A stretch of 22,403 nucleotides of DNA, taken from assembly GCF_000150955.2 (NCBI RefSeq), contig NW_002238032.1, positions 1 to 22,403 on the forward strand. Direction: 5' to 3'. The translations under genes were made by a program, and so were the position numbers. The notes below the pieces were generated by a model. That model was not told the origin of the DNA, ran no database searches, and saw only the letters and a list, made by a program, of their open reading frames with translations. The DNA comes from Phaeodactylum tricornutum CCAP 1055/1 (lineage: Eukaryota; Bacillariophyta; Bacillariophyceae; Surirellales; Neidiaceae). How positions within the stretch are numbered: position 1 is the first letter of the stretch; each line of letters starts with the position of its first letter. This document shows positions 1 through 9,516 of this stretch, piece after piece.

Positions 1-469
1 TTCTGACCTTTTGAAAATCTTGTCTAACTGGCCCTTTATAGTTTCATGTACACGCCTGTCTATCGTGAACTCGGAAATTATAGCTCTCCAATGGTAGGAT
101 TAATTCTCTCTACATTGGCGTTCGATCGCTACATGGCAGACTTGCTTCCTGACAAAGTCAGCGGAATATATGCTGTGCTGGTGAATTCTTGCGGAGATTC
201 ACATACGTATGAGTTGACGGGTAGCCGCGCCATCTATTTAGGCAGTGGAGAGCTATATGAGCAAGCGTATGCCAACCTTGAGGTCACGGTGCCTTTTTCT
301 GCATACAAACGTCCGAGGCTGCAAGCAGCATCGAAGGACACTGCTTGTTTCAGCTTCGTTTATATCCGGGGAGCTCGTTTGTCGAAGGTTATCGAACCAA
401 TCAACCAACAATCTTTGCAACAGCTATCGCTGTTACGTTCTTTCTCATGGCCATGACGTTCTTGCAGTA
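1..469 (+). pseudogene. Sensor/TM2 region of first cyclase-PDE copy, frameshifted
   Basis: This is the 3' half of the extracellular sensor region and the second membrane segment of a receptor-type cyclase-PDE, seen by comparison with the intact copy at 2843-6927. Bases 1-41 look like the end of an intron: a CTAAC branch-point-like motif at 24-28, then a pyrimidine-rich stretch ending in TATAG at 41, with stops in the coding frame before it. Frame 1 is homologous from about 42 to 306 (TPVYRELG, AFDRYMADLLP, TYELTG). One base is missing between 307 and 338 relative to the paralogue, after which homology continues in frame 3 (GHC, LYPG, then the TM2-like segment with IAVTFFLMAMTFL). At about 467-470 the homology jumps again to frame 2 because a segment of about 87 codons (membrane-cyclase linker) is missing. 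No GT-AG intron that I could find repairs these shifts. Either a decayed 5' half or an assembly error; the gene start lies outside the window. Confidence 0.75.
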
Positions 470-2371
470 TTCAAGACGAAACCGATCGCTGAGCTTTTCC
501 CAGAGACCACGATAATGTTTGCAGATATTGCAGGTTTTACCGCCTGGAGTTCCAGTCGAGAACCAGCTCAAGTTTGCATGCTTCTTGAAACCCTTTACCA
601 CGCCTTTGATGATGTTGCCAAGAAGCGACGCGTATTTAAGGTAGAAACTGTTGGTGACTGTTACGTAGCCGTCTCAGGACTGCCCGACCCTCGCAAGGAC
701 CACGCTGTGGTCATGGCGCGCTTTGCCAAGGACTGTATGCATAGAATGCACTTTCTCACGAAAAGGCTGGAAGTCTCCCTTGGTCCCGACACTGCGGAGT
801 TGTCACTACGAATCGGGTTGCACAGTGGACCAGTCACTGCTGGTGTGCTCCGTGGTGAACGATCTCGCTTTCAGCTATTTGGCGACACAATGAACACAGC
901 ATCTCGCCTAGAATCGACTGGTCTTCGAGATCGAATTCAAATTTCTCAAGATACGGCCAATATCCTTATTCGAGCAGGGAAAGCGGAATGGTTCAAACCT
1001 CGCGACGATGTTGTTGTGGCGAAGGGTAAAGGTGAAATTAAAACGTATTGGCTCTCCGTTGGAGAAAGAGGCAACGGAACGTCTGCAACAGAGTCAACGC
1101 ATAACAGTGAAGATGGTGGTTTCAATTCCCTTGCACAAACTCTCGGTGGAAGTGACATCGACGGCACAGGATCGGGTCATCAAATTTACAGACTCGCTTC
1201 CGAGAAGGCAACTAGGCTGATTGACTGGAACGTTGATATCCTTGCTAGACTTCTCAAGCAAAAAATTGCTAGTCGCAAAATGTCAGTATTTCGAAGTGGA
1301 GCTGTGCCTGTGCATGAGGCGAATATAGTCGGCACTGTGCTCGACGAGGTCAAGGAAGTGATAAATTTGCCTGCCTTTGATATCAGATCCGTCAAACACC
1401 AACAGGATCCTGATGCTATTGAGCTCGAACCAGCAGTTATGTGTCAGCTTCGCGAATACGTGTCAAATGTCGCAGCAATGTATAAAGACAACTCGTTTCA
1501 TAACTTCGAACATGCGTCGCACATAACAATGTCCGTGGTCAAGCTCCTATCGCGTATCGTGGCGCCAGCGGACGTTGTTGTTCAGAACGAAGGTCAGAAG
1601 AAAGCAATCTTTGCGTCCAAGCTTCACGATCACACATACGGCATCACTTCCGATCCACTGACGCAGTTTGCTTGCGTCTTCTCGGCACTCATTCACGATA
1701 TCGACCATAGCGGTGTACCCAACACACAACTGATAAAGGAGGGCTCAAAGATCGCGACATTCTACAAGAACAAGAGCGTAGCCGAACAGAACTCGGTCGA
1801 CTTAGCCTGGGATCTTCTAATGGATTCCACTTTCGAAGATCTTCGGAATTTAATATACTCCACTCAGGACGAAAAAGACCGATTCCGGCAGCTCGTCGTC
1901 AATTCTGTTATGGCTACGGATATTATGGACAAGGATCTAAAACAGCTGCGCAATGCTCGTTGGGAAAAGGCTTTCTCACTGGATCATGTAGAAGAAAACA
2001 GTCGAGAGAATACTAACCGAAAGGCGACGATTGTGATTGAGCATTTGATTCAAGCATCGGATGTGGCTCATACGATGCAGCACTGGCATATTTACCGCAA
2101 GTGGAACGAGAGGCTTTTTGTGGAAATGTACAATGCCTTCGAAAACGGCAGAGCCGATAAGAATCCAGCGGATTTTTGGTACAAGGGCGAGCTTGGATTT
2201 TTCGACTTCTATATTATTCCTTTGGCGAAGAAGCTGAAGGATTGCGGTGTGTTTGGTGTTTCAAGTGACGAGTATCTCAACTACGCCATGCGAAATAGAC
2301 AGGAATGGGAAGACCGTGGCCAGCAAGTCGTCCGCGAAATGATGGCCGCGATAGGGATCAACCGTGAATGA
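245..2371 (+). CDS. Class III nucleotidyl cyclase-PDE fusion, copy 1 (N-terminally disrupted)
   Basis: The longest open frame runs 245-2371, but homology to the paralogue in this frame begins only at about 470 (FKTKPIAELFP). The cyclase homology domain follows: first metal Asp in FADIAGFTAWSS, purine-pocket Glu and second metal Asp in KVETVGDCYVAV, and the Asn/Arg transition-state pair in DTMNTASRLES. A linker leads into an HD-type PDEase domain with HNFEHASH, HDIDHSGVPN, ATDIMDKDL and ASDVAHTMQHW, so all metal ligands are present. The predicted reaction pair is cyclic nucleotide synthesis and hydrolysis in one chain. Many third-base differences from copy 2 with little amino-acid change suggest purifying selection on this half. 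The first 75 residues of the open frame are an artefact of reading the sensor region out of frame. It may be a soluble catalytic protein started at an internal ATG, a recent pseudogene, or an intact gene with an assembly error upstream. Confidence 0.7.
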   Translation: MESYMSKRMPTLRSRCLFLHTNVRGCKQHRRTLLVSASFISGELVCRRLSNQSTNNLCNSYRCYVLSHGHDVLAVFKTKPIAELFPETTIMFADIAGFTAWSSSREPAQVCMLLETLYHAFDDVAKKRRVFKVETVGDCYVAVSGLPDPRKDHAVVMARFAKDCMHRMHFLTKRLEVSLGPDTAELSLRIGLHSGPVTAGVLRGERSRFQLFGDTMNTASRLESTGLRDRIQISQDTANILIRAGKAEWFKPRDDVVVAKGKGEIKTYWLSVGERGNGTSATESTHNSEDGGFNSLAQTLGGSDIDGTGSGHQIYRLASEKATRLIDWNVDILARLLKQKIASRKMSVFRSGAVPVHEANIVGTVLDEVKEVINLPAFDIRSVKHQQDPDAIELEPAVMCQLREYVSNVAAMYKDNSFHNFEHASHITMSVVKLLSRIVAPADVVVQNEGQKKAIFASKLHDHTYGITSDPLTQFACVFSALIHDIDHSGVPNTQLIKEGSKIATFYKNKSVAEQNSVDLAWDLLMDSTFEDLRNLIYSTQDEKDRFRQLVVNSVMATDIMDKDLKQLRNARWEKAFSLDHVEENSRENTNRKATIVIEHLIQASDVAHTMQHWHIYRKWNERLFVEMYNAFENGRADKNPADFWYKGELGFFDFYIIPLAKKLKDCGVFGVSSDEYLNYAMRNRQEWEDRGQQVVREMMAAIGINRE

Positions 2372-2842
2372 ATGACTGTGAAGTAGAATCTGAAAAAGGC
2401 AAAATGCTTACGGTAAGTGTTGATATAGACAGGAAATATCCACTTATGCGATTGCGTTGGCAGGAGGCGCAACCTGCTGTTTGTGAGTCATGCCTGAGAA
2501 ACTTCGGGTAAGAAGGACATTCCATTTATTTGTTGTTGTGTCATGCGAACGATGGTCTCTTTGGTGTCCGTGACCGTATTCTCACCGTCAGCCTCGTCTT
2601 GGGAAGAAATATAGAAACCGAAACGAGGATCTTTTAGCCTCGTAGATTTTCAAAAATTCGTGTTTGCACAGTCAATTAACACGGTACGACTGTCAATACA
2701 ACGAACATATATTATGTATTGTTAGGAGTCATCCACTTCAAGACCCTGAGTCCCCGTTTATTGACCTTAGTGACTTTTTCCTCCTAAGTTAGAGGGTACC
2801 AGACCCACGAAAACGAAATCCACGACAACCTCTAGAATTGAC
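2372..2842 (+). other. Intergenic spacer between the tandem cyclase-PDE copies
   Basis: About 470 bases hold the 3' flank of copy 1 and the presumed promoter of copy 2. I see no RNA gene, no repeat and no open frame that looks coding. A TGACTGTGAA motif sits just after the copy 1 stop (about 2376), a variant of a motif that recurs elsewhere in the window. Confidence 0.6.
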
Positions 2843-5800
2843 ATGGATCGGATGATGCTATTCCACGAACTTGACAGTGAGTGCGCACCCCCAACAGAAC
2901 CTGCTCGTCTTTTCAAACCGTTTCTAATTCTCCCCACGATGAGAATTCCGATGCAACGCCGTATGATAAGTAGCGATCGTGATTCCGACGCTTCGGTGGA
3001 CGGCGGAGAGTCTAGCATCGAGACAGGCCACGATGTCGGGAAGGAAGAGGATGACCGCGACGAAGTCAAAGAGATCCAAAAGCTTGCAAAGAGGGAAACG
3101 AGGAACATCAAGGTGTGGCGTTCAATAGTGGTCTTGCTTCTCCTGGCTGTGGGGGCGAGTGTTTCGACATTGACTTTCATCTTTTTGCGGGACGAAGAAA
3201 CCGATGATTATGTTGATGCCGTAAGTAACAGAACGCAGACATGTGTTGACTGTGAGCTAGAAATGATAAGTCGCCATGAACTCAAAATCTTTTCAATCTT
3301 TTCTTTTCGAATAGTATTATCTTTTTGCTAATACAGTCAGTGACATTACCGATTTCCGCGTCGAAAACATGTTCGAAGCGATGCGCGGAATGAGCGATAT
3401 GGTGACTGCTCACGCGAACGACAACAACCGAACATTCCCTTTCGTGACTTTACCGCAGTTCGAGACACTTGGAGATCATGCACGGGTGCAGTCAGGGATC
3501 GAAACATTTAACTACTTGCCGTTCGTTAGCAACGAGACCAGGCTACTCTGGGAGACATATTCAGTGGCTTTCCAAGGTTGGATTGCTACAAGCAGGGTAC
3601 GTTTTGTTCTTTTCCAAACCGAAGTAACTACCGTTTGAAGACAGACACTGACGACCGTTGCAATGAATTTTTTGCAGAGCGTCGTGCTTGAACGAGACAA
3701 CAACATTGCTGAAACCGATTTTGTGGAAGCTGATATCCCGTCCGGAATTTTCGAATTAAAGGAATTTGGACCACCAGGCTATGCCGACTTTGGGAGAGAA
3801 TTGTATGCGGTACGTACCGTTTTGTCTACGATGCGTTCAAAGTTTTTTCCGTTTCTAAGGCAATCTCGGCATAACCACTAACGATGCGCCCTATCTTTGC
3901 AACGGACTACAGCCTGTATGGCAGACAAGCCCCCCACCTTTCAATCCATTTCTCATCAATTTCAACATAGCGACACTTACAACGGTTAGAGACAATCTGA
4001 AGGCAATGGGAACGCTTCGAGGTAAGTTCTCGTCCGCCAAAACTGGACATCGAAAGGTTTATTTCTTACCCGGTTCACAAAAATCAGATTCAATCTTCAG
4101 TACCGTTGTTGACGTTTCCTTTCTCTCCGACGCGTCTTATAGTGCCGAAGATCACGAAGCTTACCACGCGCTCTTCGTCACAAGCGAAGGTAACGAAACT
4201 GTCGCAGAAAGACCACACACTTATCTTCTGACTCCGGTATATGAGCGTCTAGGAAACAAATCGTCTGATGTTGTGGGCGCTTTTGTTTCCACGGTTGCTT
4301 TTGATCGGTACTTGGCAGACTTACTTCCAGACAGGGTTCGAGGAATATTTGCTATACTGAAAAACACTTGTGGACAAGAGTAAGTCAGACCGGATCTCAC
4401 AGGGGGGTCTTCCAGACTTGCACAAACTCTTTGGCTCACTTAATTCCTCACTCGTTTCGACTGAAGATACTCTTACGAGTTGACTGGTACTCAAGCGGTA
4501 TATTTGGGGGAAGGCGACGTTCACGACAGACATTTTGATAGCAGAAAAGTGGTCATTCCCTTCAATGCTTATAGTAATCAAGATCGTACAGCTGTGGTAC
4601 CTGGGCATTGCGAATACGAAATAAATTTGTATCCTTCTGCAAATTTCGCGAACAAGTACAACACTAACGAGCCTGTCATCTTTGCATCGAGCATTGCAGT
4701 AACGTTCTTTCTCATGGCGTTCACGTTCTTCGTATACGATCGCTTTGTTCATCGGCGAAATACGAAGGTGGTTAATGCGGCGGCTCGATCTAGCGCGATT
4801 GTTACATCGCTATTTCCGTCGAATGTTCGCGCTCGCCTTTATGAAGAGGCCGAAGAAAAGGCCAAGCAAAAGATTTCTTCAAAATTGGCAGGCGTCCAGG
4901 CCCCACAGTCTCAGCTAAAAGATTTTTTGAACGGATCCGACTCAAACGGGAAAGTTGTCGATTTTGCTAACGAAGAGGACGAGTTAAACTTCTTCAAATC
5001 CAAACCGATTGCGGAGCTGTTCCCCAACACGACAATAATGTTTGGGGACATTGCTGGCTTTACGGCATGGAGCTCTAGCCGAGAACCCGCACAAGTGTTT
5101 ACGTTACTAGAGACTCTCTACCATGCTTTTGACGAGATTGCAAAGAAGCGCCGAGTCTTTAAGGTCGAAACGGTTGGAGATTGCTACGTTGCTGTTACAG
5201 GCTTGCCCGATCCCCGTAAAGATCACGCTGTTGTAATGGCACGTTTCGCTCGAGATTGTATGCACAAGATGCAAAATCTTTCAAAAAAGCTCGAAGTGTC
5301 GTTAGGGCCGGACACAGGTGATTTAGCAATGCGCATCGGATTACATAGCGGGCCTGTCACAGCTGGCGTCCTTCGCGGGGAGAGATCTCGATTCCAACTT
5401 TTTGGCGACACAATGAACGTTGCATCTCGCATGGAGTCCACTGGCGTTAGAGACCGTGTCCAGCTCTCTCAAGACTGCGCGGATTTGCTTGCACAGGCGG
5501 GCAAGGCTGGATGGTTTACACCGAGGGAAGATACAATCGTCGCCAAAGGAAAAGGAGAAATGAAAACCTACTGGTTGAGCGCCGGTGATCGCACGGGAAC
5601 GGAGTCCACAACTTCAAACTCCGATTTTAGTATGTCTGGAAATGGCTTTGACCCTAGCTGGGGTGGCGACTTTGAGCCGAAATCATTCACAAATAGCTCC
5701 GAATCTGATCGAAAAGTGCTGCGGTTAGCGTCGGGAAAAGCCAACCGCTTGATTGACTGGAATGTAGACGTTCTACTCCGCTTGCTAAAGCAGGTTGTTG

Positions 5801-6927
5801 CACGTCGTCGTGTTTCACAATTAAAGTCGCCGACATTGCTCCACAAGGCAGAAACGGTTGAAGAACGCATAGAAGGAAATACAGTACTGGACGAAGTGAA
5901 AGAAATTATAGCGTTGCCTGAATTTGATGCCAAGGCAGCTATACGCCAGGACACTCCGGATTCGATCGCTTTGGGACCAGAAGTCTGCCTGCAGCTACAC
6001 GAGTATGTCAGTCATATTGCAGCCATGTATCAGGACAACCCGTTTCACAACTTCGAGCACGCTTCACATGTTACGATGTCCGTGGTCAAGCTGCTTTCGC
6101 GTATTGTGGCGCCATCGGAAGTTGTTGCCAAGAACGAAGGCAAGAAGAAGACAGTCTTCGCCTCGAGGCTTCACGATCACACATACGGCATCACGTCTGA
6201 TCCACTGACACAGTTTGCTTGCGTCTTTTCGGCACTCATTCACGACGTCGACCACAGCGGAGTTCCCAACGCGCAGCTCGTCAAGGAAAACTCGAAAATA
6301 GCAGCATTTTACAAAGGCAAGTCCGTGGCGGAGCAAAATTCGATCGATCTTGCTTGGGACCTTCTTATGGACTACAGTTTTAACGAACTGAGGTCAATTA
6401 TATACACCACTACAGCCGAAAAGAGTCGATTTAGGCAGTTGGTGGTCAATTCAGTTATGGCGACGGATATCATGGACAAAGGTCTGAAGCAGTTGCGCAA
6501 CGCACGATGGGAGAGTGCATTCTCTGGCAAACTATCGGAAGAGGACGCTACGGACACTACCAATCGCAAAGCGACGATTGTGATCGAGCATCTCATTCAA
6601 GCGTCGGATGTTGCTCATACGATGCAACACTGGCACATATATCGCAAGTGGAATGAGAGATTCTTCACAGAGTGCTACCAAGCATTTCAGAACGGCCGAT
6701 CTGACACTGATCCGACCGATAGCTGGTACAATGGCGAGCTCGGCTTTTTCGATTTCTATATTATTCCGTTGGCAAAAAAGCTGAAGGAATGTGGCGTGTT
6801 CGGGGTGTCGAGTGATGAGTATTTGAATTACGCTATGCGAAATCGGAAAGAATGGGAGGACCGTGGCCAGGAAATTGTGCGCGAAATGGCAGAACAAATC
6901 GCCAAGGCACGTACCACATCTTTGTAA
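2843..6927 (+). CDS. Receptor-type nucleotidyl cyclase-PDE fusion, copy 2 (complete)
   Basis: Integral-membrane enzyme predicted to make and hydrolyse a cyclic nucleotide on the cytoplasmic face, under control of a sensor region between two TM segments. Introns inferred from splice sites and frame: 3221-3314, 3597-3677, 3810-3912, 4022-4087 (66 nt, optional), 4380-4466. Spliced product is about 1217 aa. Layout: acidic cytoplasmic tail; TM1 near 108-118 (IVVLLLLAVGA); sensor region about 120-465; TM2 468-488; linker; cyclase about 577-770 with metal Asp592 and Asp636, Glu632, Gln708, Asn715 and Arg719; PDE about 907-1202 with His925/Asn926/His929, His990-Asp-Val-Asp-His994 and Asp1112. Glu632 is the guanylyl-type choice, but the usual Cys partner is Gln708, so the substrate is uncertain with a lean to GTP. 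Glu1155 replaces the usual purine-clamp Gln of PDEs, while the clamp Phe is kept. The 2843 ATG is the outermost choice; 2939 or 2963 are plausible, since residues 1-32 do not look typical and a TTGACAGTGAG motif lies at 2871. Confidence 0.9.
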
Positions 6928-7988
6928 CGCACGTAGCTGCAAGAACTTTATTCGCGCAGGCATAAGATTAGTGAAAAAGGAACATTCGGAGCCACGTAGC
7001 GGTTATTTTGTGCATCTTCTTCACTGTCAGGTCGTGTACAAACAGTAATTCTTTCGTATTAGATCTTTTTTCAAATGTGACTGTCTCACATGCAACGGAA
7101 TAGCCCCGCTACCTTTGACAAGCCGAGATTCGCACCACCTCATTCGACCATCCGTCGATGCGCCGAACTTCCAAAGTCCAGCCAGTCATTGCTGCTAACT
7201 TCACGGGCTTGCCTTCCATCACCAGAGCAAATTCATCTTTATGTAGCTTTTTGCTCGTGATTGTAAATGGAAGAGACGCGCGTGAAATGGGAAAGTTTGC
7301 TTGGCATTTTACAGTCATGGTTACAGCTGCATCTTGTTTTGGACGAAAGCCCTTTCGCCGCCGGCTGCTGCGTTGAATGATCTGATTCTAGTAGCGAGAT
7401 AGTGATTTCAGCCATAATACTGGGGTGCCATGGCATTCGCGATCGTATTGCAATAAAAGGCAGCTAACTTGCTTTACAGTCAGCACGTGGGCGAGCAGGA
7501 TCGGCACATGCTCAGGAGCGATGCTATGCTTTCCACGCGCAGAAGAAGGCTGAAGGCGGGATGCGGATGATTTCAAAAAACTCTTTCATACTTTTACTGT
7601 TAGCCAAAGGAGTGAAGGTAGGCAATCTCCACATCTTCTCCCTTCTGCATAAATGAGACTAGTCCCATATTTGTATGAGTTCAAAGCCCGCTAATCGTCT
7701 GGGCTTCGTTTTTCTATACGCACTGACTGTGAAGATGGTGCAGCTCATACCTTCATTGACAGTGAATGCTCAGGTATGTCCAGATTGATATAATAGCAGC
7801 AAACTAAAGCAGGATTAGAGCAGCATGATAATGTTGACAGAGTGCCGAGGCAAAACAAATGATCCATCAAAATATATATTTGTTGGCAAAGTAATGCATA
7901 ACTCGGGATCTGAACTGCCGTCTCATACCGCAAAATGAGTGTTGCATGTGGATGATGCTCTTTAATCGTTACAGCTGCAGCTAGAGAG
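6928..7988. other. Intergenic region without a convincing gene
   Basis: This kilobase separates the cyclase-PDE stop from the 3' end of a minus-strand gene. Several short open frames exist. The least unlikely is a minus-strand frame ending at 7109, whose open reading extends to about 7376 and could be a terminal exon (it contains GWTLEVRRIDGW), but no start, upstream exon or recognisable family supports it. A CACGTG hexamer occurs near 7485. A short inverted repeat (ATGTGA...TCACAT) lies near 7074-7090. TGACTGTGAA and TTGACAGTGAA lie near 7726 and 7756. No tRNA or transposon is seen. Confidence 0.5.
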
Positions 7989-9072
7989 TTAGACGATTTC
8001 ATTCGTTCTTGAAGATTCGACGAAGAAATCTTGTTCGTCAGCTTGATGCATCCCTCGCCTCTTTCCAGTTTTGGCATTTTTTGTAGGTTCAATACTGATT
8101 GGTTCGTCAAACAGATCTGTTGGCTCCGGTGTGCTGTGATTACCTTGCTTTAGACTGTCGCGCACCTGCTTCTGACTCATGCTATACTCTGGTGGTAGAT
8201 TTTCCATTTGCGTACTCCCTTGGTGCGTTTCCATGTCGGGTGACGACTCGATCGAAGCATCATCGCGAATGTTTGCTTGCTGTCCTTTTGTTTCGTCGGC
8301 AGCGTCGTCCTCATCTTCCAGACCGAATCCTGTAATCATTGGCTGACACTGAACTCGATCGAAAACGTAAGCCACACACAACCCTGCCAGCAAGTCTTGG
8401 TTCGGACCGACGGTGGCCGTATTCTGCCACTGGTCCACAAATAACGTCGGCTGGTGACGTTGTCTCCTACCGTGTGTTTTGTCAAAGTTAGCCGTCCATT
8501 TTCCACATCGAATCATCGGTGTACAACAAACATTCATAAATCCTAGCCAGGGATTTTCAGCAACCATACGTGGGGGATCAAGATTATCCTTGTTATCAAA
8601 AAGGCGGTAGAAGAATCGTCCCTTCATTGGAATGATCTCCAAGTAGGAAAATGGGAAGACCTTCTTGTTATCCACGTCGCGGTCTTTTAGAGGAATCTGC
8701 CCAACATAATTTGGTTTATAGGTACAAAAGTAGAATCCATCCTTCCAGAAAGCCTTCCGTATATGGCGTTTGATGCAGCAAAGGCGACGGCCTTCCAGGT
8801 CTCCAAAAATGGCTTCGTAGGATCGCATTTCGTTTGTTTGATCTAGCAAAACATATATTTCGTTTCCGTCCTTGTCAGTAATCACGGTATCCGGACGCCA
8901 AGCGCCGTTAGGAATTCGCAGGGTAACCTTATCTCGAGTGGGAGGGAACCCGCATAGCGTTTTCCAAGGCTATTCGTAGATGACGCAAATGCAACAATGA
9001 GTTTATAGGTGAGAAGAACGCGTGCACTCGACCAGATCAATTGAAATAGAAATCCGAATCGGGACATACCAT
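7989..9072 (-). CDS. Tubby-C-terminal/LURP-one-like protein, two exons
   Basis: A single long exon (8969 down to 7989) encodes about 326 residues. It reads upstream in frame through RDKVTLRIPNGAWRPDTV to a TAG at 8972-8970 that serves as the 3' splice site. The matching donor GTATGT starts at 9069, directly after an ATG at 9072-9070, so the model is ATG, a 100-nt intron, then the body (about 327 aa). The first 200 residues show the alternating hydrophobic strands of a Tubby-like beta barrel: TDKDGNEIYVLL, a second D-L-E-G-R-R-L turn, DGFYFCTYKPNYVGQ, and a late hydrophobic helix LLAGLCVAYVFD. This layout resembles LURP-one-related and phospholipid-scramblase proteins, whose barrel wraps a central helix. 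A Cys pair (NVCC) lies mid-domain. The last 110 residues are charged, polar and probably disordered. Family assignment is tentative and no catalytic role is claimed. It shares a divergent promoter region with NOL6. Confidence 0.65.
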
Positions 9073-9211
9073 TCTGTGCAGCGGGCTCTCGCTGTTGGAT
9101 GAGCGCTGCTGGCTTCAGCGAAACAAAAAATCCCGTGGCGCTGCTCCAGAAAACCGATTAGGAGGTGATCAGCAGAATTTGTTGCCTGATTCGAGGATGC
9201 TCGAATGTAGT

Positions 9212-9222
9212 TTGACTGTGAG
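9212..9222 (+). promoter_or_regulatory. TTGACTGTGAG motif, possible initiator-like element
   Basis: This 11-mer occurs exactly three times on the plus strand of the window (also 3246 and 15957), with close variants at 2871 and 7756. Here it lies upstream of NOL6. Its role as a transcription-start element is inferred from recurrence and position only. Confidence 0.3.
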
Positions 9223-9233
9223 ATCGAAAGTTT

Positions 9234-9253
9234 GTGACCTTCGCAAAGGTCAC
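9234..9253. promoter_or_regulatory. Perfect inverted repeat in the divergent promoter
   Basis: GTGACCTTC and GAAGGTCAC-type arms: reading 9234-9253 gives GTGACCTT CGCA AAGGTCAC, an 8-base perfect dyad around CGCA. The half-site resembles a bZIP- or nuclear-receptor-like TGACC core, but I cannot name a factor. Its place between two divergent genes makes an operator or a transcript hairpin possible. Confidence 0.4.
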
Positions 9254-9516
9254 GTAAATGACTCCTAATAGGCCCAAGACCGGAAGAAGTCATAGATTTT
9301 GGAAAACGGTTGATTCCCGGTGAATGATACCAAGTCACATATGGTGCGCAATAAAAACACGAGAATTACTGACTATGGCCAGACTGATGAATCCGCAGAA
9401 CCACGAAACAAAAAGAAGAAATTCATTGTCATCTCACTTTTCTATCACGCCATGGCAGAAACTGTTAGCAAGGAACTGTTATAGAGCAAGTAAGCCAAAG
9501 ATACGTTTACTAAATC

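Larger units (their letters stand above)
9073..9516. promoter_or_regulatory. Divergent promoter region between LURP-like gene and NOL6
   Basis: This 444-base segment separates two genes transcribed away from each other, so it should hold both promoters and 5' leaders. The clearest element is an exact TTGACTGTGAG at 9212-9222 on the plus strand, about 295 bases before the NOL6 ATG. The GTGACCTTCGCAAAGGTCAC stretch at 9234-9253 is a perfect 9-base inverted repeat with a 2-base centre. Open frames here lack any recognisable protein features. Confidence 0.55.

Noticed and set aside
42-469. An intron that would repair the copy 1 reading frame
   Set aside because: The TTGCAG at 462-467 looks like an acceptor, but the only phase-compatible donors (for example at 311) are weak, and splicing would remove the recognisable TM2 coding sequence.
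7109-7376. Small minus-strand gene
   Set aside because: The frame reads like protein in places, but there is no supported start, no clear upstream exon and no family match.
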